16,330 nucleotides of DNA from assembly GCA_019309945.1 (NCBI GenBank), contig JAFDFH010000017.1, positions 1-16,330 of the forward strand. Direction: 5' to 3'. Below, piece by piece: positions 7,393 through 13,836 of this stretch. The translations under genes and the position numbers were made by a program. Below the pieces are notes generated by a model. It was not told where the DNA came from. It made no database searches and worked only from the letters and a program-made list of their open reading frames with translations. This DNA comes from Deltaproteobacteria bacterium (lineage in GTDB: Bacteria; Desulfobacterota; Desulfobacteria; Desulfobacterales; JAFDFH01). The first letter of the stretch is position 1. The number at the start of each line of letters is the position of its first letter.

Positions 7393-8406
7393 ATGATGAA
7401 TATTTTAAGAAGACTCTATCTTATTTTGTTCGCTATTATTTTCGTGATAACGCTTGGAAGTTATGGTTATTACCTTCTCTTTCGCGGCGAACATAATTTA
7501 ATGGATTGTATTTATATGACGGTGATCTCTCTGACCAGTGTCGGCTATGGAGAAGTTATTGAGGTTACCGGTAATATGCCTGCCGAGATCTTTACCATGA
7601 TCCTCATCACTTTCGGTATGGGAATAATCCTGTACGGCATCAGTACGCTAACCGCAATAATCATTGAAGGTGAACTCTCCGGAATACTGAGGAAAAAAAA
7701 GATAGAAAAGCAGATAAAGAAATTGAAAAATCATTATATTGTATGCGGTGGGGGTGAAACCGGACGGCCGGTCCTGCTTGAGCTTAGCATGAACCATGAG
7801 CAAGTTGTTTTGATTGAACACGAAGAAGGTAATATCGAAAAATGCAGAAATACTATTGCTGACCTGCTCTATATAAATGGTGATGCAACCGATGATAAAA
7901 ATCTGATTGCCGCCGGTATTCAAAGGGCGTCCGGGATTCTCATTGCGCTGCCCTCGGATAAAGACTGCCTCTATGTCACCATGACAGCAAGAATGCTGAA
8001 TAAAAAGATTCGTATCATCAGCAGAATGATCGAAGGAAAATTGGAGCCGAAACTCATGAAGGCAGGGGCCAATGGCGTTGTGTCATCCAACGCGATTGGA
8101 GCCCTGCGCATGGCATCTCAAATGATACGGCCGGCGGCCGTGGATTTTCTGGATCAGATGTTGCGGAGCAGTCAAGGAAATTTAAGGATCAATGAAATAA
8201 CGATATCCGGAAATTCAGGTGTCTCGGGGAAAAATATCGGTGAATCCGGATTAAAAGAAAAGTTGGGGCTGTTGATTCTCGGGTTGAAACAAATTGACGG
8301 GGAAATCGAGTTCAATCCATCTCCTTCACAGGTTTTAAAAGAGGGGGCCACTTTGATTGTAATGGGGGCGGTCGAAAATATTACCAGGGCCAAAAAAGCA
8401 TTTTAG
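7393..8406 (+). CDS. RCK-gated potassium channel, MthK-like
   Basis: This is a two-transmembrane K+ channel with a cytoplasmic ligand-gated RCK module, in the inner membrane. The 337 aa length is close to MthK. The first helix is about 8-29, the pore helix precedes the selectivity filter TSVGYGE (48-54), and the second helix about 66-90 contains a glycine hinge region (FGMGIILYG). A Lys-rich linker (99-113) leads to the Rossmann TrkA-N domain, HYIVCGGGETGRPVLLEL (114-131) with the GxGxxG pattern at 119-124. The TrkA-C domain is about 263-332 (NEITISGNSGVSGKNIGESG, ATLIVMGAVENI). The filter is intact, so K+ selectivity is expected; the gating ligand (Ca2+, nucleotide or other) is not readable. 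ATG 7393 is followed directly by a second ATG, and the ribosome site is weak. Confidence 0.92.
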   Translation: MMNILRRLYLILFAIIFVITLGSYGYYLLFRGEHNLMDCIYMTVISLTSVGYGEVIEVTGNMPAEIFTMILITFGMGIILYGISTLTAIIIEGELSGILRKKKIEKQIKKLKNHYIVCGGGETGRPVLLELSMNHEQVVLIEHEEGNIEKCRNTIADLLYINGDATDDKNLIAAGIQRASGILIALPSDKDCLYVTMTARMLNKKIRIISRMIEGKLEPKLMKAGANGVVSSNAIGALRMASQMIRPAAVDFLDQMLRSSQGNLRINEITISGNSGVSGKNIGESGLKEKLGLLILGLKQIDGEIEFNPSPSQVLKEGATLIVMGAVENITRAKKAF

Positions 8407-8453
8407 TCACTTACCAAACAACTTTAGACGGTCTATCGAGAACTGTAGAACTA

Positions 8454-8462
8454 TGCTACAAT
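8454..8462 (+). promoter_or_regulatory. Possible extended -10 promoter before the ACT gene
   Basis: TGCTACAAT (8454-8462) matches the extended -10 pattern TGnTATAAT with one difference. No good -35 is visible. It is located about 40 bases before the ACT-domain gene start. Confidence 0.3.
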
Positions 8463-8501
8463 CTGCTTGGCATCAGTTTGATGAAGGAGGGCGAGGGTTA
8501 T

Positions 8502-8951
8502 ATGAAGTTAAAGCAGGTTACCATATCGATTGAGAATTCACCCGGTCGGCTGTATGAAGTCACTCAGGCGCTGGGGAAAGCCGGAATTAATCTAAGGGCG
8601 CTGAATCTGGTGGATAGCGGTGCCTTTGGGCAACTTCGACTTCTGGTTTCGGATCTCGCTTCGACCCGGCGTATCTTGATGGAGATGCATATGCCGGCCA
8701 AGGTAAATGAAGTGGTTGCAGTGGAGATCGAGGATAAGCCGGGAAAACTCGCGGGGTTGCTCAAACCGCTGATGACGGCGCAGGTGAATGTACTTTACAC
8801 ATACGCGTTTTTGGGGTTTGCAGCCGGCAAGGCCGTAATGATTTTTCGCTTCAGCGATAATGATAAAGCCATTAAGATCTTAGAGGAAAACGGTTATACT
8901 CTGGTTGACTCGGAAGCCTTCGGAATTCTCGAAACGAAAAACCAATGTTGA
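8502..8951 (+). CDS. Tandem ACT-domain amino-acid-binding regulatory protein
   Basis: A small soluble protein of 149 aa made almost entirely of two ACT domains: about 3-67 (VTISIENSPGRLYEVTQALG) and about 71-143 (VVAVEIEDKPGKLAGLLKPL). The ENSPGRL and EDKPGKL turns are the ligand-binding loops typical of ACT domains, which bind amino acids or similar small molecules and regulate partner enzymes. No catalytic domain is present. The start is set at ATG 8502 rather than ATG 8481 because AAGGAGG and GAGGG (8484-8497) lie between them and serve as ribosome sites for 8502. In other anaerobes such proteins accompany aryl-CoA ligase genes (established context); none is present here. The neighbour downstream, 64 bases away, is a ketopantoate-reductase-like enzyme, so a shared transcript is likely. 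Confidence 0.9.
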   Translation: MKLKQVTISIENSPGRLYEVTQALGKAGINLRALNLVDSGAFGQLRLLVSDLASTRRILMEMHMPAKVNEVVAVEIEDKPGKLAGLLKPLMTAQVNVLYTYAFLGFAAGKAVMIFRFSDNDKAIKILEENGYTLVDSEAFGILETKNQC

Positions 8952-9015
8952 CGATTTCTAAAATCCCGCTTAGTCGGGACTGCGTTTCGCCAAAGCTAAC
9001 GGGGAAGGGGTATAA

Positions 9016-9957
9016 ATGGAGACAACAGGCAATTTTCATCCCCGATCATTTGCAGTTGTTGGGGCTGGTCCAGTGGGATGCATTGTTGCGGCATTCCTTG
9101 CAAAAGGTGGGTATGATGTAACCCTCTGTGATGTGGTCCCGGAATTGGTCAAACCGGCACTGGATCCCGGAATCATTATCGAAGGTGCGGAAAACCTTCA
9201 GCAAACCGTTTCGAGGATATGCACAAGTGTTGATGATCTTGCTGATTATCTTCCGGATGTAATATTCATAGCGGTAAAAGCCAATGTGCTGCCGCTTATT
9301 GCTTCAGCAGTCGAAAGCTTTTACAAGGATGGCATGTATGTTGTGAGCTGGCAAAACGGAATTGATACAGCGTTGGAACTCTCCAGGACACTGGGGCGCA
9401 AGCCGATTATGCGGGCTGTGGTGAATTATGGATGCATGCTCTCAAAGCCGTGCCGTATTCATATTCCGTTTCACCACCCTCCCCACTATATTCAGGAATT
9501 GCATTTAGAATCAAAGAATGCCACCGTTACCATTGCGGAAACGCTCAGCACCTGTGGTCTTGCCACCCATTGTACGGATCAAATTGTCTCTATGGTATGG
9601 CGCAAGACCATAATGAATGCTTCCATGAATCCTGTATGCGCGGTCACAGGGATGACCACGTCCCAAGCCATGAATGATCCCATTATATTTCAAATCATCG
9701 ATGCTTTGATCAAAGAATGTGTAAATGTGACCAGAGCCAATGAAATATCCCTGGGATGGGATTTCTATTCTTACGCCATGGAATACATGAAGAAGTCAGG
9801 GAATCACAAGCCGTCCATGCTGGTGGATATTGAGAAGAAACGAAGGACCGAGATCGATTTTATGAATGGAAAATTCGTCGAATACGGTGAGCGGACCGGC
9901 ATTGACACACCTTACAATAAGACCTTCAGAGCCCTTGTGAAAGCCCTGGAACCTTGA
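9016..9957 (+). CDS. Ketopantoate reductase family oxidoreductase (ApbA/PanE-like)
   Basis: Predicted NAD(P)H-dependent 2-oxo-acid reductase of 313 aa, near family length. The N-terminal Rossmann domain has VVGAGPVGCIVAAFLAKGG (14-32). IAVKAN (85-90) and WQNGID (112-117) are conserved active-site loops. The C-terminal helical domain has WRKTIMNASMNPVCAVTG (195-212) with Lys197 as the expected catalytic lysine, and SMLVDIEKKRRTEIDFMNG (267-285) with Glu279 at the second conserved position. True PanE makes pantoate for CoA synthesis, but the family also contains paralogues acting on other oxo-acids, and no other pantothenate gene is nearby, so I do not assign panE firmly. GGGGAAGGGG precedes ATG 9016. 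The gene ends convergently, 32 bases from the protease pair, with no visible terminator. Confidence 0.88.
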   Translation: METTGNFHPRSFAVVGAGPVGCIVAAFLAKGGYDVTLCDVVPELVKPALDPGIIIEGAENLQQTVSRICTSVDDLADYLPDVIFIAVKANVLPLIASAVESFYKDGMYVVSWQNGIDTALELSRTLGRKPIMRAVVNYGCMLSKPCRIHIPFHHPPHYIQELHLESKNATVTIAETLSTCGLATHCTDQIVSMVWRKTIMNASMNPVCAVTGMTTSQAMNDPIIFQIIDALIKECVNVTRANEISLGWDFYSYAMEYMKKSGNHKPSMLVDIEKKRRTEIDFMNGKFVEYGERTGIDTPYNKTFRALVKALEP

Positions 9958-9989
9958 ATGAAGGGACACTGTGGCAAGTGGAATGATGT

Positions 9990-11528
9990 TTAATTTAAGT
10001 TTTGCAGGACGGAAATTCTGTACCGTTTCTTTATTTGTTCATTGATTTTCGGGATTTCCATAGGATTGAGATAGATCATTTTCGGGCGTTGTTTGAACTC
10101 GATCTTGTGAAAGCCATCCACGGGAGTTTCCAGGGCCCTCGGGACATCCTCGAGCCTGGCGATAACCTGATTGTTAATGCGCGTAACCTCAATATTTGAA
10201 AGACTTTCGTACCCGATGGTGTAGGAGTTTGGTAACACACCGGAAAGAAAAACGATTTTTTTCCTGCCGTCATTTTCGAGAAAATCCTGGTTCTTTTCGT
10301 AATAGACAAAATGGATGGGTGCTTTAACCGACCAGCGTTTTCCATATGTTTGAAGATAGGGAACAGACAGTTCCTGGAGAACCAACCCCCCTAAAATATA
10401 GTAGCGTGGAGGAATATCGATTATGTATGGGGGAACCAAAAAAGCTTCCGGCCGTCGATGATCGGCAATGATCTCAATGTTTAAAAGCTTCCCCGCCCGG
10501 TAGAGACGATGTTTGATCTTGTCGCCGACATGGAATTCACAACGGAGTAAATGCGACAGGGCCATCTTACCGTAAATGGGGTGTTCAAAATTGCCACGGC
10601 GGTCAATTGGATATCCGGCGATTTCTATGATGATGTCTCCTTTCCGTAAGCCTGCCTTCGCGGCCGCACTCTGCTGTGCCACCCCTTCCACGTAAACGCC
10701 GCCCACGCTATCGGGAATATTTGCATACTGTCGAAGTTGTGGGTCTGCGGTTGAAACGATCTTAACATCCGTAGTGGGAAAACCCATATATTTGCCGTCG
10801 GATGCATCCGCCAGGAAATGTTTTATCACCGGTGCTGCCAGAACATTAATGGTTTGTCGCTTGGCATCGTAACGCATAACCAGGCCTGCCAATTTTCCGT
10901 CTTTGACAACCGGCATGGTAATATTCCCGAAACGATATTGTAATGACCCGTTGAGTCGATATAGTAGAAAATAATTACGATAGGAATAAAGGGCCGCTTC
11001 AATAGCGGTAATCGTGCCCGTGCCGGGGGTCACAGTTCCGTTGGGCTTTACCTGCCAGACCTGCAGTTCATCTCCCTGTTTGGCGTCCACGGTCACTTGA
11101 ACGGGTTGCATACCCTTCAGGAAAGTTTTGCGCTCGGGCTTGAGCAATGCAAGATTGCCTTCGTAATCGACTTTTTCCAGTCGGGCCCGGCTTTTTTCCC
11201 CGGTATCAATTTTTTCCAATTCGATATAGCGATGGTCTGCTATAAGGGAAGCGGTTACCAAAACCCGGGGTCCCGCGATGATTACTCCGATGGCCGTATG
11301 GGTCTTGGATGTCAGTTGTTCCCAGGGACGCCGGAAATTGTATCCCTGGCGAGTGACATTTACCCGAATAACGGACTGGTCCGGAGAAAATGTTGTGGTG
11401 TCGGAAACGATCTTCGTTGAAAAACCCAGACAACCTGTGCACACTAAGCACAGAATGGTTATCGCGAAAATAAGGATAGCTGTTTTTTTCTCGCCGCGTT
11501 CCTGTATTCTGAAAGTCTGAAAGGTCAT
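9990..11528 (-). CDS. Catalytically dead HtrA/Deg-like pseudoprotease, membrane-anchored
   Basis: A 512 aa homologue of the protease encoded just upstream, with the same domain order: N-terminal membrane signal (ILIFAITILCLVCTGC, 18-33; the Cys at 33 suggests a lipoprotein but the lipobox is imperfect), chymotrypsin-like domain about 50-240, PDZ domain about 247-355, and a second C-terminal module about 370-485 starting GGLVLQELSVPYLQTY. All three catalytic positions differ. Where the partner has NAHLAS, this has TASLIA (His to Ser94). Where it has DCDLAIL, this has EGNLALL (Asp to Asn125). Where it has GNSGGPV, this has GNITMPV (Ser to Ile203). The PDZ is well preserved (KAGLRKGDIIIEIAGYPID, 291-309). 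It starts 28 bases after its partner's stop with GGAG upstream of its ATG, so the two are surely one operon. Loss of the triad with retention of the fold suggests a scaffold, inhibitor or regulator; this is inference. Confidence 0.88.
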   Translation of the reverse strand: MTFQTFRIQERGEKKTAILIFAITILCLVCTGCLGFSTKIVSDTTTFSPDQSVIRVNVTRQGYNFRRPWEQLTSKTHTAIGVIIAGPRVLVTASLIADHRYIELEKIDTGEKSRARLEKVDYEGNLALLKPERKTFLKGMQPVQVTVDAKQGDELQVWQVKPNGTVTPGTGTITAIEAALYSYRNYFLLYRLNGSLQYRFGNITMPVVKDGKLAGLVMRYDAKRQTINVLAAPVIKHFLADASDGKYMGFPTTDVKIVSTADPQLRQYANIPDSVGGVYVEGVAQQSAAAKAGLRKGDIIIEIAGYPIDRRGNFEHPIYGKMALSHLLRCEFHVGDKIKHRLYRAGKLLNIEIIADHRRPEAFLVPPYIIDIPPRYYILGGLVLQELSVPYLQTYGKRWSVKAPIHFVYYEKNQDFLENDGRKKIVFLSGVLPNSYTIGYESLSNIEVTRINNQVIARLEDVPRALETPVDGFHKIEFKQRPKMIYLNPMEIPKINEQIKKRYRISVLQNLN

Positions 11529-11556
11529 TGAACAACTCCGAATTTAGATCTCAATT

Positions 11557-13110
11557 TTACCGGTGAAACGCTTTCAACACATCTTCGGGAACAATGGAAT
11601 CGGCTAAATGTTCCTCTTTTAAAACGCCATATTCGCGAAGTATGCGGTTCCGGGCTGCTATAACGAGTTGACGTTCCAGAACAACCGGCCGGCTTATGCC
11701 CCTAAAATGGATCACATAATAATCGGAAGGTTCTTTAAAGGCTTCAGCAACATCCAGCAAGGTTCGAATCTTTTTAGTATTGATTTTGTGGACGATGGAA
11801 TTGACGAATTCCCCGAGATATGCATTGATCGGATCAGGCAAAACTTTACCAAGAACAATTACTTCCGGATGTTCCAGGTAAATTTCATTATCAAGAAAAA
11901 GCGAATAGTAATAAAGTATATTGATGTCTTCGATTTTTCTTGCTTCTAAAAAACCGCGCGAAAGCGGTTGGAAAACCAGGCCACCGAAAACAACATATTG
12001 CGGTCGGACATCGTGACGTCTGGACACCATTAAATAAGGCCAGGGCGAGTTCAACGGGAGGGTGACATCCATTTCCCTGTACGCCCGCAGGATTTTTAGG
12101 CGGACCGTGTCGTCTTTGAATTTGCGCTCAACGACTTCAGCCATTTGAACCCGTTGGCCATCCATTTCAACACTTCCATCGCTGAAAATGGGCCGGTCAT
12201 CAATGGAAAGTAAGACATCGCCTACTTCGAGAATACCGCCGGCCCCACCAGCGGCTATGATTTGACTGACCACCACACCATAATCCCCCGGTTTCAGGCC
12301 AACGGCACGGCGATAAGTATCGTTGATAAGCGGAAACGTAAAGATGCCAAGATCCACATAGCGGTCGTAATGTCTATCCGCCACGTCCGTTAAAAATCGT
12401 TGAATTGCCGGTACCGGAATCATGTAGCCTACATTCTGAGCTACGTTGGCGCTGTATCCCTGAAACACCACCCCAATCACGGCGTTGTCCTGTAAGACCG
12501 GTCCGCCGCTGTTTCCCGGATTGACGGCCGCATCAATTTGAATTGCTAAGTGGCTGTCGGCCGAAGTATGCGAATAGACCTGGTAATCGATTCGTGAGAC
12601 CACGCCGCGGGTGACGGACAACAGGCTTCCCCCAATCGGGTAACCGATGACGGTGACCGTCGAATCCAGCGAAGGCATGCCGCCGAATGATAAAGGGGCG
12701 ATGCCTTCAAAAAACGACGTGTCCAACACTTCAAGAATCGCAAGGTCACAATCGTGGGCGATGAATTTGACCCTTGCCTCATATTTCCGTGAATCGCCTT
12801 CTTTTTCAACAGCGATAAATCGGGCATTACTGGCCAAATGAGCATTGGTGAGTATCCGGTTGTCTGCAATTATAAAGCCGGTCCCCGTCCCGGGTCTTAT
12901 CCGGCCCGGATTCCATGGAACAGCATAATCAGGAAATTGAGCAATGACACTTATTTTTATAACGCTCGCACGTATTTTTTTGGGAACGGGCTCCCCCGCC
13001 TGAAGGTTGTTTGAAGGCCAGAGGGAAAATAAAACCATGGCAATGGAAGGAATGAGACAAGATAAATGCACGTGCCTTTTTATCGGGCGGCACAGGATCG
13101 ATACGACCAT
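11557..13110 (-). CDS. Exported HtrA/Deg-family serine endoprotease (S1C), active-site intact
   Basis: A periplasmic quality-control-type serine protease of 517 aa. A signal peptide spans about 1-38 (hydrophobic core near 17-33, cleavage plausible after LQA). The chymotrypsin-like domain is about 45-242 with the complete triad: His91 in LTNAHLAS, Asp122 in HDCDLAIL and Ser201 in VNPGNSGGPV. One PDZ domain is about 254-350 (GGILEVGDVLLSIDDRPI). The C-terminal module, about 368-480, opens with VVFGGLVFQPLSRGFLEARK. This resembles the end of plant-type Deg9/Deg2 proteases and of many deltaproteobacterial homologues more than E. coli DegP, which has two standard PDZ domains. CGGAGA is 6 bases before the ATG at 13110. 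It is the first gene of a two-gene operon with the pseudoprotease. No sigmaE-like or other clear promoter was seen upstream. Confidence 0.93.
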   Translation of the reverse strand: MVVSILCRPIKRHVHLSCLIPSIAMVLFSLWPSNNLQAGEPVPKKIRASVIKISVIAQFPDYAVPWNPGRIRPGTGTGFIIADNRILTNAHLASNARFIAVEKEGDSRKYEARVKFIAHDCDLAILEVLDTSFFEGIAPLSFGGMPSLDSTVTVIGYPIGGSLLSVTRGVVSRIDYQVYSHTSADSHLAIQIDAAVNPGNSGGPVLQDNAVIGVVFQGYSANVAQNVGYMIPVPAIQRFLTDVADRHYDRYVDLGIFTFPLINDTYRRAVGLKPGDYGVVVSQIIAAGGAGGILEVGDVLLSIDDRPIFSDGSVEMDGQRVQMAEVVERKFKDDTVRLKILRAYREMDVTLPLNSPWPYLMVSRRHDVRPQYVVFGGLVFQPLSRGFLEARKIEDINILYYYSLFLDNEIYLEHPEVIVLGKVLPDPINAYLGEFVNSIVHKINTKKIRTLLDVAEAFKEPSDYYVIHFRGISRPVVLERQLVIAARNRILREYGVLKEEHLADSIVPEDVLKAFHR

Positions 13111-13408
13111 GTTATTCTCCGATTCTATATTCGACTTTTTTGTGCCTTCGTGTCTGGTGGCTGAACTTTTACGATATTTTTTAATTCCCTGAAATGTTTT
13201 TGTCAGGTAGTATTCGAATGTTGATATTTTTTCGCATTTTCGATATTTGCATTTCGGATTTGAGTTCTGTGTCAGCGCCTACTTTGACGTTGCCGCACCA
13301 TTGTTGAACAAATATAGGACATGAGAAAATATCATCCAATTAAAAGGTTGTCAACATACGCCCAGAAGAAAGGGTAACTTCCGATAAATATTGAAACGAT
13401 GATAATAA

Positions 13409-13438
13409 TTGACAAATCATAGCAAAATAAAGTAGAGT
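13409..13438 (+). promoter_or_regulatory. Candidate promoter upstream of repeat copy 2 and the bTHX gene
   Basis: TTGACA (13409-13414) with TAGAGT (13433-13438) at 18-nt spacing. The -10 is weak. Spacing from the TTGACA to the repeat (82 bases) is close to that in front of copy 1 (87 bases). The rest of 13111-13408 holds AT-rich sequence with fragments such as TTTCGGATT and GTGCCTTCGTGTCTGGTGG that look like decayed repeats; I see no gene in it. Confidence 0.35.
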
Positions 13439-13478
13439 CCATCATTAAATGCGATCGTTTGTTAAAGATCAAGGCCTG

Positions 13479-13492
13479 CGATCCGCCTGAGG
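13479..13492. repeat. Half-palindrome module adjoining repeat copy 2
   Basis: GCGATCCGCCTGAGG is shared with the palindrome nested inside copy 1 (3816-3829), but the right arm is missing and the sequence continues GGGAGAGACC into copy 2. Confidence 0.5.
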
Positions 13493-13496
13493 GGGA

Positions 13497-13638
13497 GAGA
13501 CCTTTGAAAAATGTTCCATTTTATTCAAGGCCAAGGAAGGCGAAAAATTTAACCACAGGAATACATTTAGTATTTTGAGGATTAAAATTTGAGCCTGACG
13601 CCGGAATTGGGCAAAAGGGGGCGTTTCCCAAAGGTCTC
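13497..13638 (+). repeat. Dispersed intergenic element with inverted termini, copy 2
   Basis: A 142-base element bounded by a perfect 10-bp inverted repeat, GAGACCTTTG (13497-13506) and CAAAGGTCTC (13629-13638). The interior aligns with 3772-3921: GAAAAATG, TTCAAG, AAGGCGA, TATTTTGAGGA, AAAATTTGAGCC, GAATTGGGCAAAA, GGGCGTTT. Relative to copy 1 it lacks the nested GGCGGAT palindrome and instead reads AAAAATTTAACCACAGG. TTAACCACAGG occurs again right after the element (13643-13653). Orientation relative to the downstream gene is the same as for copy 1. Confidence 0.82.
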
Positions 13639-13706
13639 GGAGATTAACCACAGGTATGGATTGACATATACGAAACTGTCACGATTGATTTGAGGGAGAT
13701 TTAGAT

Positions 13707-13805
13707 ATGGGAAAAGGGGATTTGCGAACAAAGCGCGGAAAAATCTGTAGAGGTACGAATGGTAAAACCCGCCCCAAAAAGAAAAAGAAAGGAAGTAAAA
13801 ATTAA
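13707..13805 (+). CDS. 30S ribosomal protein bTHX (S31/Thx family), 32 aa
   Basis: The ATG at 13707 opens a 32-codon frame, MGKGDLRTKRGKICRGTNGK (1-20) followed by TRPKKKKKGSKN. This matches the pattern GKGDxxTxRGKIxxGTxGKxRPxKKK of Thx, a tiny basic protein buried at the top of the 30S head in Thermus and found in scattered other phyla. GAGGGAG lies 8 bases upstream, an excellent ribosome site. Half its residues are Lys, Arg or Gly, as expected for an rRNA-embedded peptide. It is below the length cut-off of most gene callers. It sits alone between repeat copy 2 and the convergent sigma54-activator gene, 69 bases after the repeat. Confidence 0.9.
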   Translation: MGKGDLRTKRGKICRGTNGKTRPKKKKKGSKN

Positions 13806-13836
13806 AAGATAGCGCTGTTATTTGTTTTCCCTATGG

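Noticed and set aside
8469..8483. TGGCATCAGTTTGA as a sigma54 -24/-12 site
   Set aside because: The -12 GC is absent (GA instead), and the element overlaps the ribosome-site region of the ACT gene.
8962..8978. TCCCG/CGGGA hairpin between the ACT gene and the reductase gene as a terminator
   Set aside because: The stem is only 5 bp and no T-run follows.
13469..13651. Minus-strand 60-codon frame across repeat copy 2
   Set aside because: It consists of repeat sequence read in frame. It has no ribosome site or recognisable domain, and copy 1 does not keep the frame. Such frames often appear as spurious hypothetical proteins.
13661..13689. TTGACA with ATTGAT as a promoter for bTHX
   Set aside because: The implied transcription start would fall inside or after the ribosome site at 13691-13698, so the message would lack it.
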